Source of the DNA: Anaerolineae bacterium
GTDB taxonomy: Bacteria > Chloroflexota > Anaerolineae > B4-G1 > SLSP01
Reading direction: 5' to 3'
Length of the DNA: 12,624 nucleotides
Assembly (NCBI GenBank): GCA_016934645.1
Contig: JAFGSL010000612.1
Span: 1-12,624, forward strand
Both the position numbers and the translations under genes were made by a program. Numbering within the stretch: the first letter of the stretch is position 1; each line of letters opens with the position of its first letter. Shown here piece by piece: positions 1 through 7,173 of the stretch. Below the pieces are notes generated by a model, which was given only the letters and a program-made list of their open reading frames with translations, made no database searches and was not told the DNA's origin.

Positions 1-1
1 C

Positions 2-322
2 GACAACACCGATCAGGTCGAAGCGCCATTCGAGGGACACTGCTGGCATTTCCACAGCTACATGCTCGATCTTGTCATCGGCGACGGTGATGCCAAGAAT
101 CCGTATTTGTTGCTCTGGCGCTTCAAGGATGGGCAGTTCGAGGGGCCGAAGGTGCTGGCGTGGCATCGTGGTTCGTTCCACATTCAGCGTGTCCACATTC
201 ATCCGTGTTTCAACGCCGAGGGGACGCAGGTCGTCTACACCGCTGATCCACAGGGCTATGGGCAAGTCTTCGTGGTGGATGTGCCGGATTTCGAGACGTT
301 GCCGGATAGGAGTGCTGTGTAG
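2..322 (+). CDS. Oligogalacturonate lyase-like beta-propeller protein, C-terminal fragment
   Basis: The reading frame is open from base 2 to the TAG at 320-322, so the gene starts upstream of the window; the ATG at 62 is internal. The visible 106 residues contain WHRGSFHIQRVHIHP, then an AEGTQVVYTAD strand and GYGQVFVVDVPDF at the end. This resembles the last propeller blades of the oligogalacturonate lyase (Ogl, PL22)/TolB-like family, where conserved His residues contribute to metal binding and the chain ends on a 'GYGQVY-VDVPDF' blade. Ogl enzymes act in the cytoplasm and split short unsaturated galacturonides by beta-elimination. The link to pectin is supported by a GH4 uronidase-like gene about 7 kb downstream. 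Catalytic residues further upstream cannot be seen, so it could be another TolB-like propeller of the same superfamily. Confidence 0.7.
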   Translation, partial: DNTDQVEAPFEGHCWHFHSYMLDLVIGDGDAKNPYLLLWRFKDGQFEGPKVLAWHRGSFHIQRVHIHPCFNAEGTQVVYTADPQGYGQVFVVDVPDFETLPDRSAV

Positions 323-328
323 TTAAGC

Positions 329-363
329 TTTGGGAAACCATCTGACTACGCTGGTGTCCCAAA
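329..363. repeat. Hairpin between converging genes
   Basis: TTTGGGA (329-335) pairs with TCCCAAA (357-363), and inside it ACC (337-339) pairs with GGT (353-355). The hairpin lies just after the stop of the left-edge gene. AAGCTT occurs close on either side (near 325-330 and 387-392). There is no T-run after the stem on either strand, so it is more likely a transcript-end stabilising structure than an independent terminator. Confidence 0.45.
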
Positions 364-393
364 AACATACAGCTTTACTGTGGCTAAAGCTTG

Positions 394-436
394 ACCGCCC
401 ACCCGGCGACTGACGCGGGTGGGCGGTGTGGTTTTT
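394..436 (+). terminator. Rho-independent terminator of the left-edge gene
   Basis: CCGCCCACCC (395-404) is a perfect 10-bp inverted match to GGGTGGGCGG (417-426), extended by an A-T pair (394/427). The loop is 12 nt and can itself close by GCG/CGC. TTTTT follows at 432-436 on the plus strand after a short GTGG spacer. It sits 70 nt past the stop at 322. The minus strand has no matching T-run, so it most likely serves the plus-strand gene only. Confidence 0.85.
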
Positions 437-488
437 CCACTCGATTATGGTTGATAGTACATCGGTTGAGCTAACTCAAGGTGTTTCT

Positions 489-1235
489 TTACCGGTTGGC
501 GAAAATTTTACCGCCTGATGCCAAGGACATTGTATTTGCCTTAAAGTTGGTAATCACGGGCGTGAACAGGGCCGCTTGCGACTTGACCAGAGCTTCACGA
601 CAAAACACAATGAGAGTGACAAAAGTTTGACTGGTGGCATAACCGCCCCCGAGCCCGAACACGGTCTTGACCTGATTGGCTTCTACAAAGTCTTGTGCCG
701 CGATAATCTTGCGACCTTGCTGATCTACGGCGGTCTTGGCATCCTGGACGTAGAATACCCCTGAAACGCGTCCCATAGCCTTAATCACGATATCTGTATC
801 GCGCCGGTCAATCCAGTCCAGATCTAGGCCAATTTCCTTGAGAAGCCGCGACATCATCGGTATCTTGTCAATGAAGGCTGCGGAGGCCAGTGGAATGCCT
901 ACATGCCCTTGAGACTGGTGCCGGTCATTCCAGGTTGCCCTGGCACCTCGTGTTCCAAGCAAGGAAAGCACCAGCGTGTTGTCATTTATCAGTTGAGTGA
1001 TGCTTTGATTTTGAGCCAATCTAGAAACAAATGTGCGATTAGCTGCAGGTAACTTCCCAAAGGGAACAGTGGCGAACAGACGTACCAGGACGATCGAGTC
1101 ATTGAATTCGTCGTAAAGGCCGTCCGTCACACGTTGCGCTGCTTCTTCTAGTGTCTGGCAGCCACTTGACTTCTCTTTCACCTTATTCAATACTGGGGCT
1201 AACTCGGTGATCTCAATGGTGCTAATTTTACTCAT
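489..1235 (-). CDS. Conserved protein of unknown function, 248 aa
   Basis: A soluble 248-aa protein with no signal peptide or membrane segment. Its composition looks like a real gene, and the start has a good ribosome site (AAGGAGAG ending about 5 nt before ATG). Distinctive stretches are LFATVPFGKLP (53-63), LVLSLLGTRGA (88-98), WNDRHQSQGHVGIPL (102-116), IPMMSRLLKEIGLDLDW (125-141), FYVQDAKTAVDQQGRKI (161-177) and a Gly-rich TVFGLGGGYATS (191-202). I have an impression that similar modules occur beside or fused to bacterial signalling proteins, but I cannot name a family. His111, Asp104 and the Gly-rich segment are candidate functional positions. It forms a single-gene unit, transcribed convergently towards the left-edge gene from its own promoter at 1344-1372. 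No function is assigned. Confidence 0.8.
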   Translation of the reverse strand: MSKISTIEITELAPVLNKVKEKSSGCQTLEEAAQRVTDGLYDEFNDSIVLVRLFATVPFGKLPAANRTFVSRLAQNQSITQLINDNTLVLSLLGTRGARATWNDRHQSQGHVGIPLASAAFIDKIPMMSRLLKEIGLDLDWIDRRDTDIVIKAMGRVSGVFYVQDAKTAVDQQGRKIIAAQDFVEANQVKTVFGLGGGYATSQTFVTLIVFCREALVKSQAALFTPVITNFKANTMSLASGGKIFANR

Positions 1236-1343
1236 CGCTCTCTCCTTTCATTCTGCGGAATTTTTCGTATTCTGGATGTATTCACCACAATATTCGTGTA
1301 CGGTTCCATTGCTCGAAGTCGAAGAAGAGGAGTCTGTACTTTA

Positions 1344-1372
1344 AGTATACGACATCTATGTTTTTGCGTCAA
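1344..1372 (-). promoter_or_regulatory. Sigma-70-type promoter for the 489-1235 gene
   Basis: Read on the minus strand, TTGACG (1367-1372) is followed by exactly 17 nt and TATACT (1344-1349), close to the TTGACA/TATAAT consensus with ideal spacing. Transcription would start near 1337, giving a leader of about 100 nt before the ATG at 1235. I saw no strong hairpin or known riboswitch in that leader. Confidence 0.75.
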
Positions 1373-1422
1373 CTTCTTGGAGAGTAACGTGAGAGCGCAG
1401 CAGTTCGGATTGCATGATTTGT

Positions 1423-1923
1423 TTAGCTCTCAAACTTGCGGATTGTAACCTGTGAGTCGAACTCCGAAAGCTGTCCAGTCACGGTAAACAGGATGCGCTC
1501 GCAGATGTTCAACACGCGGTCGGCAGCGCGTTCCAGATCGTGAGCTGCCCACAGCAGGTAGTTGGCTTGCTCGATATTTGCCGGATCCGCACGGATGAGG
1601 GTCATCAACTCGGTGTAGGCTTGTTCATAGAGATGGTCCACCTCATCGTCGTCAGCAGGGATTGCCCGCGCTGCGTCTTCATCCTGCTGCACGAAAGCGT
1701 CTAGCGAACGCCGCAGCATGTCGAGTGCCTTTTCCGCCATCAGGGGGATATCGATCAGCGGCTTGAGCAGCGGCCGTTCACCGATCAGCAGGTTGATCTT
1801 GGCAATCCCTTTCGCATAGTCCCCGATGCGCTCCAGTTCGGTAGAGATTTCCAGGATGGCAGCGAGAGTGCGCAGGTCGCGCGCCACCGGCTGGTGCAGC
1901 GCAATTTGAGCTCTATCCCTCAA
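1423..1923 (-). pseudogene. phoU: phoU remnant, 5'-truncated, joined to the end of the response regulator gene
   Basis: The translated remnant matches PhoU from just before its QQPVARDLR-like segment (here LHQPVARDLR) to the C-terminus. It keeps both PhoU helical signatures: ELERIGDYAKGI in the first three-helix bundle and DLERAADRVLNI in the second, the E-x-x-x-D metal-site motifs. About 154 residues of homology remain. Family members are usually about 215-245 aa, so the first 60-75 residues (helix 1 and most of helix 2) are missing. Upstream of the match the same frame runs out-of-frame through the response regulator, which is not PhoU sequence. No ATG fits; the only start at the junction is TTG (1921-1923), overlapping the regulator's last codons, with GTG at 1885-1887 further in. 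PhoU normally restrains phosphate uptake by the Pst transporter and PhoR signalling. This copy is probably non-functional or makes a short product by translational coupling. Confidence 0.8.
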
Positions 1924-2617
1924 ACCGGTAGCCTGCCCCGCGCACTGTGACGAGACGCACTGGATCGGCGGGATCGGTTTCCAGTTTCTCGCGGAGCCAG
2001 CGGATGTGGACATCGACGGTGCGGCTGCCACCGCTGAAGTCCCAACCCCATACCTCTTCCAGAAGCTGATCGCGCGAAAGTGTCTTCCCATGATGCTGTG
2101 CTAGATAGACGAGGAGCTCGTATTCTTTGGGCTTGAGAGCCAGTAACTCACCCTGCAGGTACACTTCGTGGCGATCCGGATCGAGTGTCAAGTCATCGAA
2201 GGTCATTTGCTGCGTAGCCACCGGCGTCTCCGTGGCAAATTCCTCCCGTAAAAGTCGCACGCGCCGCAACTGCGCCTTGACGCGCGCTAGTAGCTCACGC
2301 ATGCTGAATGGCTTGGTCAGATAGTCATCTGCGCCGACTTCCAATCCTACGACCTTGTCCACCTCATCTGTGCGCGCCGTGAGCATAATGATCGGCGCGC
2401 GGAGTTCCTGGCGCAGCAATCGGCACACCTCGAAGCCATCCAGTTTCGGCAACATAATATCCAGGAGAATAAGATCCGGCGACGTCTGCCGGGCTATCTC
2501 TACTGCTTGTCGGCCATCTGCTGCTGCACTGACTTCATACCCTTGCTTGACTAAGTTATATGTCAGTGTTTCTCGCAGGACCAATTCATCCTCAACTACC
2601 AATATCTTCTCTGCCAT
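1913..2617 (-). CDS. phoB: OmpR/PhoB-family DNA-binding response regulator
   Basis: A complete 234-aa two-domain regulator. The receiver domain (residues 1-120) has the acidic pair E9/D10, phospho-acceptor D53 ([11 protein letters not shown]), T80 (IIMLTAR) and K102 (TKPF). The winged-helix output domain (about 130-234) has [14 protein letters not shown], the recognition segment [16 protein letters not shown] and the usual [12 protein letters not shown] end. ATG 2617 ([11 protein letters not shown]) is preferred because it fits family length; an in-frame ATG at 2632 has a GGAG but only a 3-nt gap. The open frame back to 2827 is not coding. The phoU remnant immediately downstream argues for a phosphate-responsive PhoB/PhoP role rather than another OmpR-type signal. 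No histidine kinase or pst genes are in the window. Phosphorylated dimers would bind DNA upstream of phosphate-starvation genes. Confidence 0.9.
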   Translation of the reverse strand: MAEKILVVEDELVLRETLTYNLVKQGYEVSAAADGRQAVEIARQTSPDLILLDIMLPKLDGFEVCRLLRQELRAPIIMLTARTDEVDKVVGLEVGADDYLTKPFSMRELLARVKAQLRRVRLLREEFATETPVATQQMTFDDLTLDPDRHEVYLQGELLALKPKEYELLVYLAQHHGKTLSRDQLLEEVWGWDFSGGSRTVDVHIRWLREKLETDPADPVRLVTVRGAGYRFEG

Positions 2618-2693
2618 CTCTGTTACTCTCATGGACTCCGTAAGTTCTACAGTGCGAAACATTTTGCGCGAATCGCTGTGATGTTGTGTGCGT

Positions 2694-2721
2694 AGTATAA
2701 AGCGAACGGCGAAAGTTTCAA
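2694..2721 (-). promoter_or_regulatory. Promoter for the response regulator gene
   Basis: On the minus strand TTGAAA (2716-2721) is followed by a 16-nt spacer and TATACT (2694-2699). The predicted start near 2687 leaves a leader of about 70 nt to the ATG at 2617. I saw no convincing Pho-box repeats overlapping it. Confidence 0.65.
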
Positions 2722-2738
2722 ATTGCGAGAAGTGTGGC

Positions 2739-2766
2739 TTGCCTTGTATCGCAGTAGACATACAAT
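2739..2766 (+). promoter_or_regulatory. Candidate promoter of the plus-strand gene run
   Basis: TTGCCT (2739-2744), a 16-nt spacer and TACAAT (2761-2766) form a moderate sigma-70-type site, divergent from the regulator promoter; the two -35 elements are 17 bp apart. The predicted start near 2773 lies 20 nt before the ATG at 2794, which argues against the upstream GTG at 2773 as the translation start. Confidence 0.5.
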
Positions 2767-2793
2767 GTAAAGGTGTTCTTACAGGTGATAGCG

Positions 2794-3276
2794 ATGCTGA
2801 AAAAGAGGCTGCGCAACAATGCGCCATTTGAGTTCTACGATCCCGGGCAGCTGGTGGATGATGACTTGATGCTTGTCCTGTCTCAGGCGTATCCAGGCGA
2901 CGCGCGCCGTGGCTATGTCCCCGCCTATCGCTTCCGGATGACGCTTGTTGGAAGAAAGCATGAGATCGGTAGAATTGAATTGCGCGTCTCCAATATAAAT
3001 CACATCGTGATGTACGCGGGCCACATTGGCTATCGGGTGCTGCCGATGTATCGTGGTCACCATTACGCGGCGAGAAGCTGCAGGCTGCTCATGCCCCTGG
3101 CGCGTCATCACAACCTGGATCCCCTGTGGATCACTTGCAACCCCGATAACTATGCCTCCCGGCGGACATGTGAACTTGCCGGAGGTACCCTTGTTGAAAT
3201 CGTCGATTTGCCGGAAGATACGGATATGTACCAGATGGGAGAGCGGCAGAAGTGCCGCTACCGGTTGAAGTTGTGA
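2794..3276 (+). CDS. GNAT-family N-acetyltransferase
   Basis: A 160-aa protein with a single GNAT domain. Strand beta4 with [11 protein letters not shown] leads to [16 protein letters not shown] (77-92), which carries the acetyl-CoA pyrophosphate loop (YRGHHYA). [20 protein letters not shown] (111-130) is the typical beta5/alpha4 region with N116/N119 and the closing helix. GNAT enzymes move an acetyl group from acetyl-CoA to an amine; the acceptor here is unknown. ATG 2794 is chosen (AGGTG about 7 nt upstream); the GTG at 2773 would sit on the predicted transcription start. It is the first gene of the long plus-strand run and ends 13 nt before the GH43-like gene. Confidence 0.85.
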   Translation: MLKKRLRNNAPFEFYDPGQLVDDDLMLVLSQAYPGDARRGYVPAYRFRMTLVGRKHEIGRIELRVSNINHIVMYAGHIGYRVLPMYRGHHYAARSCRLLMPLARHHNLDPLWITCNPDNYASRRTCELAGGTLVEIVDLPEDTDMYQMGERQKCRYRLKL

Positions 3277-3277
3277 T

Positions 3278-3283
3278 GGAGGT
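3278..3283 (+). promoter_or_regulatory. Ribosome binding site of the GH43-like gene
   Basis: GGAGGT lies immediately after the preceding stop and 6 nt before ATG 3290 (a second in-frame ATG follows at 3293). It fixes the start of the frameshifted GH43-like gene and suggests coupling to the upstream acetyltransferase. Confidence 0.7.
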
Positions 3284-3289
3284 GGATCG

Positions 3290-4206
3290 ATGATGTTCGC
3301 CGATATTTCCCGAAAAGGCCGGCCATTTGCAAAAGACCCGGCGGTGGTGCGTTTTGCCGGTAGCTACTGGCTGTACCATACCTTGCCATTGTTTGGGGAT
3401 GGTCGTGATAACGATGGCTGCGCGATTGGTATTGCCCGTAGCGACGATCTCGAAACGTGGTGCAAGGTTGGCGAGATTCTCCCGCAGACTTCGTATGAAC
3501 GTAACGGTTTATGTGCGCCAGGTGCGATTGTGTTGGGAGATCAAGTGCACCTTTTCTACCAAACTTATGGCAATGGTCCCAAGGACGCCATCTGCCACGC
3601 TGTCTCCGACGATGGTGTGCACTTTATCCGCAATGCTACCAACCCGATCTTTGCGCCGGCAGGCGATTGGACCGTTGGTCGCGCTATCGACGCCGATGTG
3701 ATTGTCCATGGTGACCGGTTGTTCCTCTACTTCGCGACACGCGATCCCGCGATGCGCATTCAGATGCTTGGCGTGGCGGCTGCACCACTGGATTCCGATT
3801 TCGGGCGCGCCGCGTGGATGCAATTGTGTGATGCGCCGATCCTCAAGCCGGAATTGCCCTGGGAACAGGAATGTATTGAGGCTCCGGCGCTCTGTAAGCG
3901 CGATGGCAGATTTTTCATGTTCTCTACGGCGGCGCATACAACAACAGACCGCAGCAGGTCGGCTGTGCGACGAGTGAGGACGGTGTGCATTGGCGAAGGC
4001 TATCGGATCAGCCCTTCTTGCCCAATGGGGAACCTGGAACGTGGAATGCCAGCGAATCCGGGCATCCGTTCGTCTTCGTGGATGAGGGTGGGCGCACATT
4101 TCTCTTCTTCCAGGGGAATAACGACATGGGGCAAACGTGGTATCTCTCCTGCCAGGAAATCATCTGGCAGGCGGGGTTGCCTGTATTGAAGCTGGATGTA
4201 GGATGA
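3290..4206 (+). pseudogene. GH43-like five-bladed beta-propeller hydrolase, frameshifted
   Basis: Frame 1 (3290 to about 3922) reads as a propeller glycoside hydrolase. It has an early Asp in AKDPAVVRFAGSYWLYHT, a central IDADVIVHGDRLFLYF, and CIEAPALCKRDGRFFMF, matching the Asp/Asp/Glu layout of the GH43/GH32 clan. Homology then jumps to another frame (about 3922-4206): LYGGAYNNRPQQVGCATSEDG, then FVFVDEGGRTFLFFQGN, ending at TGA 4204-4206. The break falls in TTCTCTAC (3920-3927). Removing one TC restores FMFYGGAYNN and one open frame of about 304 aa, the expected size for a single propeller. As read, translation continues out of frame to 4189, losing the last blade. There is no signal peptide, so the substrate would be a cytoplasmic oligosaccharide. 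The lesion may be a real TC duplication or a sequencing/assembly error; I saw no slippery sequence to suggest programmed frameshifting. Confidence 0.75.
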
Positions 4207-4240
4207 TTTATGATTTGCCGATTTTAGATTTTGAGATTTA
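4204..4240 (+). repeat. AT-rich GATTT-type short repeat block
   Basis: The gap between the GH43-like gene and the cupin is built of iterated GATTT(TA/TG)-like units (GATTTA, GATTTG, GATTTTA, GATTTTG, GATTTA). The composition is clearly more AT-rich than the genes on either side. It ends directly at the cupin's GGGGAG ribosome site. No function is evident; it resembles low-complexity intergenic filler. Confidence 0.5.
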
Positions 4241-4253
4241 GGGGAGAATAGCT

Positions 4254-4574
4254 ATGGGATTTACATTACAAACAGCGAAAGGGTTAGGAAAGTACATTGT
4301 CGATTCGGGCATTGATCCACAGATGTTGCGTATGCACATCACCGAAATTGCGCCGGGCACAAGTGCGCACGCCCCGCATACCCACGCGGGTCTTGAGGCA
4401 TTCTACATCCTCGAAGGGCACGGCACGCTCAACGTGGACGGCGAAGCGCCGCAACACCTCGGCTCTAACGACGTGATCATTCTCGATCCGGCAAAATTGC
4501 ACGGTTTGACCAATACCGGCGATACGCCGATGCGCTATATGGTCATTATCGCGAAGTGCCCTGATGGGGAGTGA
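4254..4574 (+). CDS. Small single-domain cupin protein
   Basis: A 106-aa protein filled by one cupin barrel. Motif 1 is PHTHAGLEAFYILEG (41-55), with H42, H44 and E48 as metal ligands. Motif 2 is LDPAKLHGLTN (77-87), with H83 as the fourth ligand. The spacing H-x-H-x3-E-x6-G is classic. GGGGAG (4241-4246) sits 7 nt before the ATG, and the stop at 4572-4574 abuts the next gene's ATG at 4575, so the two are probably translationally coupled. Small cupins in uronate clusters include KdgF-type enzymes, which open unsaturated uronic acid monomers. The size and setting allow such a role, but the flanking sequence is not specifically KdgF-like. Sugar isomerase/epimerase or sensing roles are equally possible. 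Confidence 0.85.
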   Translation: MGFTLQTAKGLGKYIVDSGIDPQMLRMHITEIAPGTSAHAPHTHAGLEAFYILEGHGTLNVDGEAPQHLGSNDVIILDPAKLHGLTNTGDTPMRYMVIIAKCPDGE

Positions 4575-6437
4575 ATGACGATGGAGGATGCGTATTGGCC
4601 TGAACCACGCGAAACTTACGAGCAGCGCCGTCAACGCTACCTGGAATTCTGTGCTGCCGAGTCGCCCGGTGGGCGCGTTGGCTTCTTTAGCCAAATCGCT
4701 CGCCTGGAGCTGGGTCTGAAAGTCGATGAAGCGCTAATCCGCGAAGGGATCGCCTTTGTGGACTCGCGCCAGGACTGCTGCGATTTTGCTGTCGGCGGAC
4801 TGTTGCGTATCCTGTACAAGTACCATGATGCTCCCGGTATCTCGCGTGATCTGATCGCCGACATCGAGGCGTGCTTGTTGCGCTTCAAGTACTGGTGGGA
4901 TGAGCCGGCGGGAGACAACAAACGCTGTTATCACACCGAGAACCATCAGATCATCTTCCACAGCGATGAACTGCTGGCAGGTCAGCTTTTCGAGGATTGT
5001 ACCTTCGAGAATGACGGCAACGACGGGCGCTACCACATCGACCACGCGCTGCACTTCATCAACCGCTGGCTCGATTTCCGCGCGCGCTTTGGTTTCAGCG
5101 AGTGGCTCTCCAACTGTTACTTCGAGGAGGATCTGCTTGCGCTGGTCAACCTCTACGACTTCGCGCACGATGCGGAGGTGCGCCGCCAGGCGGGCCTGCT
5201 CATCGACGTCATCCTCTTCGAAATGGCGCTGCACACCTATCGCGGCGTCTTCGGCTGCACGCACGGGCGCAGCTATGCACCGCTTATCAAAGGAGGGCGA
5301 AAGGAACCCTCTGCTTCGACGGTAAAGCTAATGTTTGGTATGGGATTGTTCAACAGCCCGCACAGCCTGGGGACGATTCCGCTGGCGATGAGCGGGTATC
5401 GCTGTCCGGCAATCATCGTAGCGATTGCGGAGGATTTGCAGGAACCGTTGTTGTTCAAGGAACGGCACAGCCTCGATATCGACGACGCGCCCAAATACGG
5501 CCTATCTTTCGACGATATGGAGGACGGGCACTTGTTCTGGAGCATCCAGGACTACATCCACCCCAGCATCTACGACCTGGCGCAGCGGACGCGGGCCGAG
5601 CGCCAGATTATGCTCTACGAGGATTATCAAGCGCGCTACGACAAACTGTTCGCCTGGCAAAAGACGGAATTGGGCGAGATTGATCCCGTTATCGACTGCC
5701 ACGCGATGACCGAAGTCCACATCCAGACTTACCGCACGCCGGATTACCTGCTCAGTTGCGCGCAAGACTACCGGCCCGGCAAGCCTGGCTATCAGCAGCA
5801 TACGTGGCAGGCCACGCTCGGTATCGATGCCGTCGTGTTCACCAATCATCCCGGCACGGCGGATGAGACTTCACGCCCCAACTTTTGGGCGGGCAACGGC
5901 GTGATGCCGCGCGCCGCGCAGCACCACAACGTTCTCACCTGCATCTATCACGCCCCGCCAGAAGATGCTTTTCCGTTCTCGCATGTCTATTTCCCGCGCG
6001 CTGCGTTCGACGAGGTTATCGAACGCGAGAACTGGATCTTCGCCCGCAAGGACGATGGCTACCTCGCTCTCTACAGCCAGCATCCGGTAAGCTGGCTGGT
6101 GGATGGTGATGGAGCGATCGTTGAAGCGCGGGCCGAGTCGCCGGACAACATTTGGCTGATAGAGATGGGGTGCCGCGCCGATTGGGGCGACTTCGTGGCT
6201 TTCGTGGATGCAGTCGCTGCCAGCACCGTGATCTGTGACGGGCTGCATGTCAGCTACAATTCCCCTTCGCAGGGATGGGTCGATTTTGGCTGGACCGGAC
6301 CGCTCCGGATTACAGGAGAAGAAATCCCACTCCACGACTATCCGCGTTTTGACAATCCTTATTGCCAGTGTGCGTTCACCGCGCCGCAGATTCACATCCA
6401 GCGTGGGGATGAAAGCCTGACATTGAAATTTCGTTGA
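4575..6437 (+). CDS. Heparinase/polysaccharide-lyase-like (alpha/alpha)6 toroid protein, 620 aa
   Basis: A long protein without signal peptide. The N-terminal 350-400 residues are mainly helical and carry toroid-type motifs: CYHTENHQIIFHSDELLAGQLF with TENH at 121-124, WLSNCYFEEDLLALVNLYDF (177-196) and YRGVFGCTHGRSY (222-234). TENH-type segments and an Asn/His/Tyr/Arg-rich groove are typical of (alpha/alpha)6 lyases and hydrolases. The C-terminal part (about 380-620) is rich in beta strands and aromatic residues, as in the beta-sandwich domains of heparinase II/III-like enzymes. The role would be cleavage of a uronic-acid-containing oligosaccharide in the cytoplasm, supported by the neighbouring GH4 and cupin genes but not proven by motif. 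Start ATG 4575 (or 4581) follows GGGGAG. The next gene begins 9 nt after its stop. The exact family is not recognised. Confidence 0.75.
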   Translation: MTMEDAYWPEPRETYEQRRQRYLEFCAAESPGGRVGFFSQIARLELGLKVDEALIREGIAFVDSRQDCCDFAVGGLLRILYKYHDAPGISRDLIADIEACLLRFKYWWDEPAGDNKRCYHTENHQIIFHSDELLAGQLFEDCTFENDGNDGRYHIDHALHFINRWLDFRARFGFSEWLSNCYFEEDLLALVNLYDFAHDAEVRRQAGLLIDVILFEMALHTYRGVFGCTHGRSYAPLIKGGRKEPSASTVKLMFGMGLFNSPHSLGTIPLAMSGYRCPAIIVAIAEDLQEPLLFKERHSLDIDDAPKYGLSFDDMEDGHLFWSIQDYIHPSIYDLAQRTRAERQIMLYEDYQARYDKLFAWQKTELGEIDPVIDCHAMTEVHIQTYRTPDYLLSCAQDYRPGKPGYQQHTWQATLGIDAVVFTNHPGTADETSRPNFWAGNGVMPRAAQHHNVLTCIYHAPPEDAFPFSHVYFPRAAFDEVIERENWIFARKDDGYLALYSQHPVSWLVDGDGAIVEARAESPDNIWLIEMGCRADWGDFVAFVDAVAASTVICDGLHVSYNSPSQGWVDFGWTGPLRITGEEIPLHDYPRFDNPYCQCAFTAPQIHIQRGDESLTLKFR

Positions 6438-6446
6438 GGTGACGAA

Positions 6447-7139
6447 ATGGAACCCGGTATTGTACAAGATGTTCGTGCCGCATTGGCGCAAGCCCTGAAC
6501 GATCCCGCCAACCTCAAAGGCTCTCGCCTGGCGACACCGGCTGTGCGTGCAATCTCACGTGAGATCTTTGCACAAGTGCGAAAGGACGATAAAACGCGCA
6601 CTTTTGAACTGTGTGAGGTGTTGCTTTCCTCGTGTACCTGGGAGGAGCGCACCATCGCTTTTGATTGGGCGTACCGGTGTAGAAAGCTATTTGCCGAGAC
6701 GGATTTTGCCCGTTTTGAGGGTTGGTTGCGGGACTACGTTACGGGGTGGGGTAGTTGCGACGACTTCTGCGCCCATGCGTTTGGGCGGCTGATTTATCAG
6801 TATCCGGCGACGTTGCCGCAGGCGATGCCGTGGACTGCCTCACCCAACCGCTGGTTCAAGCGCGCCTCCGCAGTGGTGTTGATTTATGGGATTAGGAGGG
6901 ACGCATTTTTCGATGCGGCATTTCAAACCGCCGATGCGCTCCTTACCGATAACGACGATATGGTGCAGAAAGGTTATGGATGGATGTTGAAAGAGGTCAG
7001 CAAGCGCACGCCTATGCCTGTTTTCAACTATGTGATGGCGCACAAACGGACGATGCCACGAACGGCATTACGGTATGCGATTGAGAAACTGGAGCCGTCT
7101 CTGCGAGAGCAAGCGATGCGCAGGGATTGGAAGAACTAG
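6447..7139 (+). CDS. DNA alkylation repair protein, AlkD/AlkC-like HEAT-repeat fold
   Basis: A 230-aa all-helical protein. Diagnostic stretches are TWEERTIAFDWAYRCRKLF (64-82), GWGSCDDFCAHAFGRLI (100-116) with candidate catalytic D105/D106, SPNRWFKRASAVVLI (132-146), and MVQKGYGWMLKEVSK (172-186) followed by FNYVMAHKRTMPRTALRYAIEKL. This last pattern is typical of the DNA alkylation repair family (PF08713). AlkD-type proteins wrap DNA with HEAT-like repeats and excise positively charged alkylated purines (N3-methyladenine, N7-methylguanine) as glycosylases without base flipping. The ATG at 6447 has GAGGTGA ending about 5 nt upstream, overlapping the previous stop. It is an unexpected gene inside a sugar-degradation run and may be a passenger. 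Confidence 0.88.
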   Translation: MEPGIVQDVRAALAQALNDPANLKGSRLATPAVRAISREIFAQVRKDDKTRTFELCEVLLSSCTWEERTIAFDWAYRCRKLFAETDFARFEGWLRDYVTGWGSCDDFCAHAFGRLIYQYPATLPQAMPWTASPNRWFKRASAVVLIYGIRRDAFFDAAFQTADALLTDNDDMVQKGYGWMLKEVSKRTPMPVFNYVMAHKRTMPRTALRYAIEKLEPSLREQAMRRDWKN

Positions 7140-7162
7140 TTCACATTCTTGAATATTCTTGT

Positions 7163-7168
7163 GGAGGT
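7163..7168 (+). promoter_or_regulatory. Ribosome binding site fixing the GH4 start
   Basis: GGAGGT lies 5 nt before ATG 7174. The upstream in-frame TTG at 7159 would place this site inside the coding region, so 7174 is the real start. Confidence 0.8.
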
Positions 7169-7173
7169 CAGGT

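Noticed and set aside
394..436. Bidirectional terminator also serving the minus-strand 489-1235 gene
   Set aside because: The stem would work on both strands, but the minus-strand 3' flank has no T-run.
1924..2091. N-terminal part of a 222-aa PhoU reading starting at 2091
   Set aside because: These 56 codons are the response regulator read in another frame and share nothing with PhoU.
2618..2827. N-terminal extension of the response regulator (304-aa reading)
   Set aside because: The extra 70 residues are not regulator-like, overlap the promoter and the divergent gene start, and the family begins at [11 protein letters not shown] (2617).
4204..4240. CRISPR-like or tandem repeat array
   Set aside because: The units are too short and irregular and there are no spacers; it is low-complexity AT-rich sequence.
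4284..4694. 136-aa minus-strand reading frame
   Set aside because: It is antisense to the cupin and toroid genes, with Arg/Ala-rich composition typical of shadow frames and no ribosome site.
5102..5683. 193-aa plus-strand reading frame inside the toroid gene
   Set aside because: A +1-shifted shadow frame rich in Arg, Gly and Pro; the overlapping frame has clear protein motifs throughout.
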